A stretch of 64,000 nt of DNA, from the NCBI GenBank assembly GCA_028688015.1, contig JAQTZB010000011.1, positions 29,429-93,428 on the forward strand, given 5' to 3'. The position numbers and the translations under genes were made by a program. Positions within the stretch are counted from its first letter, which is position 1, and every line of letters begins with the position of its first letter. Origin of the DNA: Elusimicrobiales bacterium (GTDB lineage: Bacteria; Elusimicrobiota; Elusimicrobia; Elusimicrobiales; UBA9959). This document shows, in pieces, positions 40,398-48,550 of this stretch. Under the pieces are notes generated by a model that saw only the letters and a list, made by a program, of their open reading frames with translations, ran no database searches and was not told where the DNA came from.

Positions 40398-42542
40398 TCA
40401 ATGCACCGCGTCGCAGAATTCTTTGGGCTCGGTGCCTTTGACGAAGGCCTCGAGGATCTTTTTCTTGCAGGTGGGCAGCGCCAGCTTGCCGGTCTCCTGG
40501 TCTACGGTCACGAAGACCACGCCCTCCGGCACTGGGAAATCGCGCACCGGCTGCTCTTTCAGCACCGTCTCCATGATCTCGGTCCACCACGGCACCACGG
40601 TGCCGCCGCCGGTCCAGTCCTTCATAGGCAGCGACATGAAGTCGTCGTAGCCCATCCAGGCCGCCGCGGTCAGGTCGGGGGTCATGCCTACGAACCACAT
40701 GTCCTTGGAGTCCTGGCTGGTGCCGGTTTTGCCGGCCATCGGGCGCTTCAGGCGGGAGGCGTAGGAGCCGGTGCCGCGCTGCACCACGCCCTTCATCATG
40801 TTGACCAGCACGTAGGACAACTGCGGCGAGAAAGCCTCGGTCTCTTCGGGCACGGCCTCCTCCAGCACGCGGCCGCCCGCGTCGGTCACCTTCAGCACGC
40901 CGAAGGGCGCGGCGTGGATGCCTCCGTTGGCGAAGGTGGAGAAGGAACTGGCGAGCTCGATGGTGCTGACGAGCGAGGTGCCGAGGCCGATTGACGGCAC
41001 GGCCTCCAGGTTACGTTTGATGCCGGCGCGGTGGGCCACGTCGGCCACCAGGGTGGGCCCGACGTGCGTGACGAGGTAGATGGACGCGAGGTTGCGCGAC
41101 AGCTCGAGGCCCCTGCGCAGCGTTATGCGGCCCTGGAACTTGCCGTCGAAATTATTGGGCACCCAGATCTTGAAATCTTTGTTGCCCACGAAGGGCAGGA
41201 TGGCCTGGTCGATGGAATACTGGTCGGTAGCGCCCTCCAGCAGCCGCCAGTCCTTGCCGTCGTAGTAATAGGCCATCGGCATGTCTTCCACCGGGCTGGC
41301 CGGCGTATAGCCGTTCATCAGCGCGGCCATCCAGACGAAGGGCTTGAAGGTGGAGCCTGCCTGCCGCGCCGACTGCGTGGCCCGGTTGAACTTGCTCTCG
41401 CGGTAGTTGCGGCCGCCTATCATGGCCTTGATCTGCCCGGTCCTGGTGTCCAGGATCAGGAAGGCGCCCTGCAGCGTGGCGGAGGCTTTGCTGACCTCGT
41501 CCACCCCTTCCTCCTTCTCCTTGTTCGCTTCCGCGGCGGCCAGGTTCTTCCAGGCGTCCTGGTCGTACTTGGCCAGGTTCTTCTCCATGATCTCCTCGGC
41601 CGGGATCTGCATGGCCAGGTCCAGCGTGGTATAGATCTTCATGCCGCCCTTCCACAGCTGGTTGAAGCCGTACTTGGGCTCGAGCTGCTGGCGCACATAC
41701 TCCACGAAATAGGCCCCGTGCCCCGCCGCCACTGCGGACTTCTCGGCGGGGATAGGCTCCGCCTCGGCGGCCGCGGCCTCTTCGGCGGTGATGTAGCGTT
41801 CGGCCAGCATCCGCTGCAGCACCAGGTGGCGGCGCAGCCGGGCGGTCTCGGGGTTGATGAAAGGCGAGTAGTTGCCGGGAGACGGGATCAGGCCCGTCAG
41901 CAGCGCGCATTCGCCCAGCGTCATCTCGGGAACGTCCTTGCCGAAGTAGAATTTGGAGGCCGACTGCACGCCATAGACGCCGTGCCCGAAAAAGATCTGG
42001 TTGAGGTAGAGGGCGAGGATCTCCGGCTTGGAAAAGTTGCGCTCGATCTGCAGCGCCAGCACGATCTCCTTGATCTTACGGACGTAGGACTTTTCCGGCT
42101 TCAGGAAGATGCCGCGCGACAGCTGCTGCGTTATGGTGGAGCCGCCGGCGGCGCGCCGGTGGGCGACGATGTTGCGCAGCTGGGCGCGAATGATGCCGCG
42201 CGGCGAGATGCCCCAGTGGCGGAAGAAGTTGCGGTCCTCCATCGCTATCACGGCGTTCTGCATGTCCACCGGGATCTTGGAGAGCGGCAGCATGGCCCGC
42301 TTCTCCACGGAGAACTCGGCGATGACCTGGTTGTTGATATCGTAAACGTAGGTGGTCAGCGAGGGGGTGTACTCGTCGAGCTTGTCCACGGACGGGATGT
42401 CGGTGAGTATCTTGCGCATCAGCAGCGCCGCGGTCAGGATGCCGGCGGCGGAAAAGATGGCTATAAGGTAGACGGCCTTCAGCACCAGCTCGCGCGCCGA
42501 CAACCCGTCAAGGTAATCCAGGAACTTCTTAAGCAGGCCCAT
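40398..42542 (-). CDS. Class A penicillin-binding protein (PBP1A)
   Basis: Bifunctional peptidoglycan synthase of 714 residues. One N-terminal span (about 22-42). GT51 glycosyltransferase with catalytic Glu in AMEDRNFFRHWG (E102) and GGSTITQQLSR. Transpeptidase with SxxK in AGSTFKPF, SxN in SRNLAS and KTGTS. An inserted OB-like region separates the two. TATAAT lies 6 nt before the ATG, which suggests a leaderless mRNA. Confidence 0.95.
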   Translation of the reverse strand: MGLLKKFLDYLDGLSARELVLKAVYLIAIFSAAGILTAALLMRKILTDIPSVDKLDEYTPSLTTYVYDINNQVIAEFSVEKRAMLPLSKIPVDMQNAVIAMEDRNFFRHWGISPRGIIRAQLRNIVAHRRAAGGSTITQQLSRGIFLKPEKSYVRKIKEIVLALQIERNFSKPEILALYLNQIFFGHGVYGVQSASKFYFGKDVPEMTLGECALLTGLIPSPGNYSPFINPETARLRRHLVLQRMLAERYITAEEAAAAEAEPIPAEKSAVAAGHGAYFVEYVRQQLEPKYGFNQLWKGGMKIYTTLDLAMQIPAEEIMEKNLAKYDQDAWKNLAAAEANKEKEEGVDEVSKASATLQGAFLILDTRTGQIKAMIGGRNYRESKFNRATQSARQAGSTFKPFVWMAALMNGYTPASPVEDMPMAYYYDGKDWRLLEGATDQYSIDQAILPFVGNKDFKIWVPNNFDGKFQGRITLRRGLELSRNLASIYLVTHVGPTLVADVAHRAGIKRNLEAVPSIGLGTSLVSTIELASSFSTFANGGIHAAPFGVLKVTDAGGRVLEEAVPEETEAFSPQLSYVLVNMMKGVVQRGTGSYASRLKRPMAGKTGTSQDSKDMWFVGMTPDLTAAAWMGYDDFMSLPMKDWTGGGTVVPWWTEIMETVLKEQPVRDFPVPEGVVFVTVDQETGKLALPTCKKKILEAFVKGTEPKEFCDAVH

Positions 42543-42548
42543 TTTTAA

Positions 42549-42554
42549 ATTATA
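42549..42554 (-). promoter_or_regulatory. -10 box of the PBP1A gene (leaderless)
   Basis: The minus strand reads TATAAT-TTAAAA-ATG; no Shine-Dalgarno fits between. Confidence 0.6.
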
Positions 42555-42609
42555 TTAAATTATTTCCGCCCCCTCCCCTTCCCGCTTTTCCGCTGGCCGC
42601 CAAAAATGA

Positions 42610-42615
42610 TACATT
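42610..42615 (+). promoter_or_regulatory. -10 box of the parvulin lipoprotein gene (leaderless)
   Basis: TACATT ends 7 nt before the ATG at 42623; no Shine-Dalgarno is present. Confidence 0.45.
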
Positions 42616-42622
42616 TAGCCTT

Positions 42623-43426
42623 ATGAAAAGACTTTTATCCCTCTGCGGGGCGGTACTGCTGCTGGCCGCCTGCGGCAGGCAGGACGGCAAGGTTATAGCG
42701 AAGGTGGGCTCCGAGAAGATCACTGAGACCTACCTGCAGGAAAAATTCGCCGAGATCAGCCCGGCCGCGCAGGAGTATCTCTCCTCCAAGCCGGGCCGCC
42801 GGCAGTTCCTGGACGTGCTGATCCACGAGAGGCTGATGCTGCTGGCCGCGCGCCGCAGCCGCGTGGCCTCCGGCGACGACTACAAGGGCCGGGTGCGCCA
42901 GAAAGAGGCCGAGATGAAGGAAACCCTCCAGGCCTACAAGGATTTCATGCTGACCCGCATGTGGGTGGACGACATGCGCGAGGGCGAGCTTAAAGTTACC
43001 GACCAGGAAGTGCAGGAGTATTACCAGAAGTACCCCAGCAAGGTTACGCTCGCCCACATCCTGCTGCCCAGCTACGAGGAAGCCGAGAAGGTCATGAAGA
43101 AGCTGAAGGGCGGGGCCGACTTCGACAGGACGGCCAGGGAGTATTCGCTGGACAAGGAGACCGTGCGCCTGCCCCCGGTGATGTACGGAGAGTTCATGCC
43201 GGAGCTGGAGGACATGGCTTTCAAGATGAAGACCGGAGAGACGCAGGGCATAGTTAAGACCGCGATGGGCTTCCACATCATCAAGAAGCTCGGCCAGGAC
43301 CGGGCGGAGCAGCCCCAGGCCCTGGAGCGCGTACGCAAGATCCTGGAGAAGAAGAAATTCGACACCTACCTGGCCAAGTTCCAGGAGAAGAACAAAGTGG
43401 AGGTTACCGATGAAGACTACAAATAA
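42623..43426 (+). CDS. Parvulin-type peptidyl-prolyl isomerase lipoprotein (PrsA-like)
   Basis: Folding helper for exported proteins. The 267 residues begin with a lipobox signal (MKRLLSLCGAVLLLAAC). A SurA/PrsA-like helical N-domain follows, then one parvulin domain (about 145-235): VTLAHILLPSYEEAEKVMKKL..., GEFMPELEDMAFKMKTGE and KTAMGFHIIKKLG. A basic tail ends the protein. Its last 17 bp overlap the next parvulin gene, so they form a two-gene operon. Confidence 0.92.
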   Translation: MKRLLSLCGAVLLLAACGRQDGKVIAKVGSEKITETYLQEKFAEISPAAQEYLSSKPGRRQFLDVLIHERLMLLAARRSRVASGDDYKGRVRQKEAEMKETLQAYKDFMLTRMWVDDMREGELKVTDQEVQEYYQKYPSKVTLAHILLPSYEEAEKVMKKLKGGADFDRTAREYSLDKETVRLPPVMYGEFMPELEDMAFKMKTGETQGIVKTAMGFHIIKKLGQDRAEQPQALERVRKILEKKKFDTYLAKFQEKNKVEVTDEDYK

Positions 43427-44507
43427 ATTCCTTGCGGCCGCGCTGCTGTGCGCCGCCGCGCCCGCCGCGGCCGCCGTGGTGGAGGAGCTGGCCGCGCGCG
43501 TGAACAACGAGCCGGTCACCATCTCCGACTACAAGCGCGCAAAAGAGGCGCTGACCGAGCAGTACGCAGCCGCCATGCCAGACTTCTTCAAGCAGAAGGA
43601 CGCCGAGGCCCAGATAGAGAAGGCCGCGCTCGACAAGCTGGTGGACGAAGCCCTGCTGCGCCAGAAGGCCGAAACGCTCAAGATGAAGGTTTACGAGCGC
43701 GAGCTGGAGAACGGGGTAGGCGAGATCCGCAAGCGCTTCGCCCGCACGCCCGCCGGCGAACAGCTGCCGCCCGAGAAGGCCGAGGCCGCCTTCCGCGCCG
43801 AGCTGAAGAAAGAGGGCGTCTCGCTGGAAGAGTTCCGCGAGCGCATCCGCAAGCAGCTGATGGTGCAGAAACTGGTGCAGGAGACCATCAAGGCCCGCGC
43901 CAAGATGCCCGGCGACGCCGAGACCAAAGCCTATTTCGACAAGATCGCGCTGGTACTGAAGGACGGCGACGCCGCGGTGAAGGACCTGGACGAAGAAGCG
44001 AAGCAGGACCTGCTGGCCGTGGCCGGCAAATTCCGCGAGATCACCGCCGAGCGCCTGCGCCTGCGCCACGTCCTCGTCAAGGTCCCCGAAGCGGCGACCC
44101 CCGAGGAGAAAAAAGCCGCGCAGGACAAGATCCTGGCCGCCCGCAAAGAACTGGACGGCGGGCTGGATTTTGACGAGGCGGTCGAGAAATACTCCGAGGA
44201 CAAGGAAAGCGCCGCCCGCGCCGGCGACCTGGGCTACGTGATCAAGGGCATGCTGCCCGCCGAGGCCGAAGAGGCCGCCTTCAAGCTGCAGGTCGGAGAG
44301 AACTCGCAGCCGGTGGAGACGAAGTTCGGCTGGCACATCCTGCGCCTGGAAGAAAAGCGCGCCGCGCAGAAGCTGCGCTTCGAGCCGGTCAAGGACGACC
44401 TGGAGCAGGTGCTGGCGCAGAACTCCTTCGCCGCCGAGCTGGGCAACTACATCAAGGACCTCCGCAAGAACGCGAAGATCCAGGTCTTTATCGGCGAAAA
44501 CAAGTAA
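43410..44507 (+). CDS. SurA-like periplasmic peptidyl-prolyl isomerase
   Basis: Predicted outer-membrane-protein chaperone of 365 residues, with a Sec signal (MKTTNKFLAAALLCAAAPAAA). A SurA N-terminal helical domain follows (VVEELAARVNNEPVTISDYKRA). One parvulin domain lies at about 210-325 (LRLRHVLVKVPEAATPEEKKAA, AGDLGYVIKGMLPAE, FGWHILRLEEKR). E. coli SurA has two parvulin domains, here one. It overlaps the upstream lipoprotein gene by 17 bp and ends at a strong terminator. Confidence 0.9.
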   Translation: MKTTNKFLAAALLCAAAPAAAAVVEELAARVNNEPVTISDYKRAKEALTEQYAAAMPDFFKQKDAEAQIEKAALDKLVDEALLRQKAETLKMKVYERELENGVGEIRKRFARTPAGEQLPPEKAEAAFRAELKKEGVSLEEFRERIRKQLMVQKLVQETIKARAKMPGDAETKAYFDKIALVLKDGDAAVKDLDEEAKQDLLAVAGKFREITAERLRLRHVLVKVPEAATPEEKKAAQDKILAARKELDGGLDFDEAVEKYSEDKESAARAGDLGYVIKGMLPAEAEEAAFKLQVGENSQPVETKFGWHILRLEEKRAAQKLRFEPVKDDLEQVLAQNSFAAELGNYIKDLRKNAKIQVFIGENK

Positions 44508-44521
44508 AGGCCCGCGCCCTG

Positions 44522-44555
44522 AGCCACGGGGCAGCCGCGCCCCGTGGCTTTTTTT
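44522..44555 (+). terminator. Rho-independent terminator, ending at the pdxA start codon
   Basis: An 11-bp stem AGCCACGGGGC/GCCCCGTGGCT and a T run ending directly at the ATG of pdxA. Either pdxA depends on read-through or its promoter lies within the parvulin gene. Confidence 0.9.
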
Positions 44556-45491
44556 ATGAAACCAGAACTGCTGCTCACCGCTGGCGACCCCCTGGGCATA
44601 GGCCCGGAGATCACCGTCAAGGCGCTCAGGCGCCCGGCGGTGCGCCGCGCCTGCCGCCCGACGGTCATAGGCGACAGCGCCGCGCTGCGCCGCGCCGGCT
44701 GGACCCCGGCCCTCGCGCCGCTGCTGCCCGCCGAAGCCGGGCGGTTGGATTTCGGCAGGCCCGGCCCCACGGCCGCGGGGGGTGCGGCCTCGCTGAGGGC
44801 CGTGCTGGCCGGCACAGAGTTGGTTAAGAGCGGCGCTTTCTGCGGGCTGGTGACGGCCCCCGTTTCCAAAGAAGCCTGGGCGCTCGCCGGCGCGCCGGCC
44901 CCGGCGCACACGGACCTGTTCCGCCTGCTGGAGCGCCGCGAGCCGCTGATGCTGTTCTCACGCGGCAGCGTGAACGCCGCGCTGGTCACCGAGCACCTCC
45001 CGCTGAAGCGGCTGGCCGCCGCCCTGACCAAAAAGCTCGTTCTGCAGAAGGCCCGGCTCTTCGCCTCGGCGCTGCGGGCGCTGGGCTTTAAACAGCCGCT
45101 GATCGCCCTCTGCGCGCTGAACCCGCACGCGGGCGACGGCGGCGTGCTAGGGCGCGAAGAGCTGGAGACGCTGGCCCCGGCGATCAAGGAACTCAACAGG
45201 CGCGGCCTGCGCGTGAAGGGCCCTCTGCCCTCCGACGCCGCGTGGGCGGACCATTTGGCCGGGGGCAGCGACGGCCTGCTTTGCCTCTACCACGACCAGG
45301 CGCTGGTGCCGCTCAAGCTGGCGCCCCTGAAAGGCCCGGCGGTGCACTGGACCTGGGGATTGACTTTCCCCCGCACCTCGCCCGCGCACGGCACGGCCTT
45401 CGACATAGCCGGCAAGGGGCGCGCCGACGCCGCGGGCATGGAGGCCGCCATCCTCTTCGCCGCCCGGCTGGCTTCAAGGAAAACCGGATGA
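44556..45491 (+). CDS. pdxA: 4-hydroxythreonine-4-phosphate dehydrogenase
   Basis: Oxidises 4-phosphohydroxy-L-threonine in the DXP-dependent pyridoxal-phosphate pathway. The 311 residues show GDPLGIGPEI near the N-terminus, VTAPVSKEAW, and the metal/substrate motifs LNPHAGDGG, LYHDQALVPLK and SPAHGTAFDIAGKGRAD. I choose the ATG at 44556; a GTG four codons earlier lies in the terminator stem. No ribosome-binding site is visible. It overlaps the next gene by 4 bp. PLP made here would feed alanine racemase among others. Confidence 0.93.
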   Translation: MKPELLLTAGDPLGIGPEITVKALRRPAVRRACRPTVIGDSAALRRAGWTPALAPLLPAEAGRLDFGRPGPTAAGGAASLRAVLAGTELVKSGAFCGLVTAPVSKEAWALAGAPAPAHTDLFRLLERREPLMLFSRGSVNAALVTEHLPLKRLAAALTKKLVLQKARLFASALRALGFKQPLIALCALNPHAGDGGVLGREELETLAPAIKELNRRGLRVKGPLPSDAAWADHLAGGSDGLLCLYHDQALVPLKLAPLKGPAVHWTWGLTFPRTSPAHGTAFDIAGKGRADAAGMEAAILFAARLASRKTG

Positions 45492-46099
45492 CGGAACTTA
45501 TCGGGTACTTCGCCTCCGCGCTGGTCGCGGTCTCGCTGCTGACCAGCAACGTGCTGCGCCTGCGAGTGCTCAACCTCATCGGGGCCGTCGTCTTCGTAGT
45601 CTACGCCGGCCTGACGCACGCCTGGCCCGTGCTGGCCGTTAACCTGTTCGTGGCGGGCATAGACCTGTGGCATATCGTGGCGCTGAAGTCCAAGAAAGAG
45701 ATCTTCAAACTCATGCCGGTGGGCGTGGCCGACCCGCTGCTGGCCAACTTCCTGGCCTACCACGCGCGCGGCATCTGGCAGTTCTTTCCCGACTTCGACC
45801 TGGCCGCGCTGAAGGACCCCCGCTGCGTATTCATCCTGCGCAACCTGCTGCCGGTGGGCCTGTTCGTCTACACCGAGGAGAAGCCTGACATCCGCGTGCA
45901 CCTGGACTACGTGGCCGAGGACTACCGCGACCTCAAGAGCGCCCGCTTCCTGTTCAACCGCCCGCAGAACCCTGAGACCTTCGCGGGCTTCGCCAATTTC
46001 TGCGCCTCAGCCGCCTCGGACAAGCACGCCGGCTATCTGCGCCGCGTCGGCTTCGAAGAAATAGCGGGCAAGCCGGGGGCCTTCAGCAAAAAGATCTGA
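45488..46099 (+). CDS. YgjV-like membrane protein with soluble C-terminal domain
   Basis: The 203 residues begin with about 70 residues of three hydrophobic segments (MTELIGYFASALVAVSLL...) like the YgjV inner-membrane family. The soluble tail, about 110 residues, contains RCVFILRNLLPVGLFVYTEE and ends with YLRRVGFEEIAG. That last part is reminiscent of acetyltransferase folds, but I cannot confirm it. The frame is open upstream inside pdxA, but the ATGA overlap with its stop fixes this start. Confidence 0.7.
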   Translation: MTELIGYFASALVAVSLLTSNVLRLRVLNLIGAVVFVVYAGLTHAWPVLAVNLFVAGIDLWHIVALKSKKEIFKLMPVGVADPLLANFLAYHARGIWQFFPDFDLAALKDPRCVFILRNLLPVGLFVYTEEKPDIRVHLDYVAEDYRDLKSARFLFNRPQNPETFAGFANFCASAASDKHAGYLRRVGFEEIAGKPGAFSKKI

Positions 46100-46130
46100 G
46101 CGGAACGTAAGCTTGGGGGAGCGGGAGCGC

Positions 46131-47462
46131 ATGAACCTAAAAAGACTGGACATATTGCTGGCGGGAGACGAGGAATTCCTGGAAGACCTCCCCGACAGGA
46201 CCGAAACGACGTTCTCCGGCAAAGTGCTGGATCTCCTGCGCAAGGTGACCCGAGTGGTGGACATCGTGTCCCCGCGCCTGGGCATAGTCCTGCTGGCCAC
46301 GCACGCCGCCAGAGCCGGCTACTCGGTAGCCGTAGTCAACAACGTGCTGTCCTCACCGCTGAGCCGCCTGCGCTTCGCGCTCCTGCTGCGGCTCCGGAGA
46401 CCGCGCGCCGTGGGCATAAGCACCGTGGCCATGCGCAAGACCGAAACCACCGCGCAGATAGTCGCCATAGCCCGGCGCCTGTGCCCGGGAGCAGCGGTGA
46501 TATTGGGCGGCCAGAACGCCGTGCAGACCCCCGCCACCCGCAAATTGGCCGACCTGACCGTTACCGGCCACGGCGAGAACGTGCTGCCGCGCCTGCTGGG
46601 AGACCTGAAGGCGGGGCGGCCGCTGGACGCGCTGGACGGCCTGCACAAGGACGAAAACGGCTCCAGGATCCTGAAAGGCGACCCCTATTACGGCCCGGAC
46701 GGCGGCACCCACCTGCCGGACTGGAAGTACACCACGTCTTCCAATAAAGTCATCCCCGTGGAGGGCTCGCGGGGCTGCTGGCACACCTGCGCCTTCTGTA
46801 CCACTTCCAACCAGGGCCGGCAGGTGTTCCGCAAACCCGCCGACGTCCTGAGCGAGGCGCTCAACGACGTGCGCAAGTACGGCGCCAAGCAGATCCACTT
46901 CGTGGATTCCAGCTTTACCTGCAACAAGGAGTTCACGGACGAGTTCCTGCGGCTGCTCGGGGAGTCCGGCGAAAAGTTCCGCTGGAGCTGCTTCTCCCGC
47001 GTGGACGATTTCACCACCCAGCCGGGGCTGCCGGGCAGGATGGTGCGCGCCGGCTGCGTGCTCAGTTACCTGGGGATAGAGTCGGTCCACGACGACATCC
47101 TGGAGCGGATGCGCAAGGGCTACGTGCGCAGGACCATCGCCGACGGGCTGTCTAACCTCGAGGGCCTGAACGTGTACGGGAATTTTATCGTCGGCTTCCC
47201 GGGAGATACCGAGGAGAAGGTGAGGGACACGGTCGCCTTCATCGAGCGGTTCCAATTCGACAAGGTCAGCATAGCGCCGCTGTACGTGCCGCCGCAGCTC
47301 TACGCCCAGGCTCGCGCCAAGCCGGAGCTGTTCTGCCACCTGCGCGGCAAGTCCGAATTCGAGTGGGAGCACGACACCATGAACCGCGCCCGCGCCGTGG
47401 AACTGGCCGACTGGGCCAGGAAAACCCTGAACAAGCATAAAGGCCGCACTTTCGCTTATTGA
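46131..47462 (+). CDS. B12-binding-domain radical SAM protein
   Basis: The 443 residues carry an N-terminal cobalamin-binding-like Rossmann domain (to about 165) and a radical SAM core. The cluster motif is GCWHTCAFC (C-x3-C-x2-C), followed by IHFVDSSF and NFIVGFPGDTEE strands. Such proteins methylate or rearrange unactivated carbons; the substrate is unknown. A TTG frame opens at 46113, but GGGAG 5 nt before the ATG at 46131 supports this start. It is followed by a terminator. Confidence 0.87.
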   Translation: MNLKRLDILLAGDEEFLEDLPDRTETTFSGKVLDLLRKVTRVVDIVSPRLGIVLLATHAARAGYSVAVVNNVLSSPLSRLRFALLLRLRRPRAVGISTVAMRKTETTAQIVAIARRLCPGAAVILGGQNAVQTPATRKLADLTVTGHGENVLPRLLGDLKAGRPLDALDGLHKDENGSRILKGDPYYGPDGGTHLPDWKYTTSSNKVIPVEGSRGCWHTCAFCTTSNQGRQVFRKPADVLSEALNDVRKYGAKQIHFVDSSFTCNKEFTDEFLRLLGESGEKFRWSCFSRVDDFTTQPGLPGRMVRAGCVLSYLGIESVHDDILERMRKGYVRRTIADGLSNLEGLNVYGNFIVGFPGDTEEKVRDTVAFIERFQFDKVSIAPLYVPPQLYAQARAKPELFCHLRGKSEFEWEHDTMNRARAVELADWARKTLNKHKGRTFAY

Positions 47463-47488
47463 CGCGCGGCCCGCCGCGGGCGGCAAAG

Positions 47489-47521
47489 AGAACGGGAAGC
47501 CTGCGCTTCCCGTTCTTTTTT
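47489..47521. terminator. Bidirectional terminator
   Basis: A 12-bp stem AGAACGGGAAGC/GCTTCCCGTTCT with a 4-nt loop and a T run, between the radical SAM gene and a convergent unknown gene. Confidence 0.93.
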
Positions 47522-47537
47522 GTTCCCGGCGGTCAGT

Positions 47538-48404
47538 TCAGGGAACCTGGGAGAGTTTTACCGGAGAATCCTTGGGAACCACAGCGGCCGAGTAGTAGTC
47601 GTGGGCGCCCTCGCCAGCGGCCATGGCCATCGGGTCCACCTTGTAATTGACCAGGAGGTTCTTGCCGCTCTTCTGCAGCTTCGCTATCCGGAAGATGCCG
47701 TTGGGCAGGTCGGATACCGAGATCAGCACCACCACCGCGTCGCGGGAAAAATCCGGGGCTGAGAGCGGCGAGGGCCTGGGCGCCAGTCCGGAGGCGTCGC
47801 CCTCCTGGCGGCACTTGTGGGAATTGGCGAAGGCCCACCAGGTCTCGGAGGCTTTGAAGACCTTGAATTCCACCGGAGCGGTGAACAAGGTCAGGCCCTC
47901 CTGGGCCGCCCCGCGCCCCAGCTCCGGCATGGTGGACACCCGAAGCTTGGGCACGGCGCCCGGCTCACCACCCAGGTTGCGGATCTTCTTGTTGAAATCG
48001 GAATCCTTCAGGCGTATCGGCGCAGGCTTCTTCTTGCCGCCCCCCATTTCGTTGAGCATGGTCATCATGTCTTTAGGCGACTCGGCCACCCCGTTGAAGT
48101 CCCCGCTGCGCACCACGTTTATGGCCCCGTCCGCGTTGACCGCGGCAGTGGACAGGCCCTGGCGCGTGCCCGGTATCATGGAGGCGCGCACGTTGGAACC
48201 CGCCGCGTACCTGGCCGCAGCCAGCGCCTGCTGGGCCATGGCCTCGGCATTCTCCGGCCGCTCGTCCGCGGACTCCAGGTCCAGGGCCTGCGGCTTCTCT
48301 CCGCCTACCAGACTGCCGATGTAGTTAACGCCCATCAGCAGCGTGAAAACAACTATGAGCCCGCCGAAAAGATAGATGAGAGAGCGTAATATCCTGGCAT
48401 CCAT
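47538..48404 (-). CDS. Membrane-anchored protein with PrcB-like C-terminal domain
   Basis: The 288 residues have one N-terminal span (about 8-32) and a long disordered or helical middle. The C-terminal domain (from about 185) resembles the PrcB C-terminal domain: VEFKVFKASETWWAFANSH, DFSRDAVVVLISVSDLPNGIFRI and KNLLVNYKVDP. A role in the envelope is likely, the specific function unknown. TATACT lies 6 nt before the ATG (leaderless). Confidence 0.6.
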   Translation of the reverse strand: MDARILRSLIYLFGGLIVVFTLLMGVNYIGSLVGGEKPQALDLESADERPENAEAMAQQALAAARYAAGSNVRASMIPGTRQGLSTAAVNADGAINVVRSGDFNGVAESPKDMMTMLNEMGGGKKKPAPIRLKDSDFNKKIRNLGGEPGAVPKLRVSTMPELGRGAAQEGLTLFTAPVEFKVFKASETWWAFANSHKCRQEGDASGLAPRPSPLSAPDFSRDAVVVLISVSDLPNGIFRIAKLQKSGKNLLVNYKVDPMAMAAGEGAHDYYSAAVVPKDSPVKLSQVP

Positions 48405-48410
48405 AGTTCA

Positions 48411-48416
48411 AGTATA
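48411..48416 (-). promoter_or_regulatory. -10 box of the PrcB-like gene (leaderless)
   Basis: The minus strand reads TATACT-TGAACT-ATG, with no room for a Shine-Dalgarno. Confidence 0.55.
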
Positions 48417-48550
48417 CAAAAAGGATTTAATTTTTAGTTATTATTTCTGTAACAGGGGGGCGCTAGAATTACATAGGTGGATAAGAAGTCAAGAATACTT
48501 CCTTTAATTAAGGCTATCGTGATGCGGCGCGCGGTGAACAGGAAAAAGCT

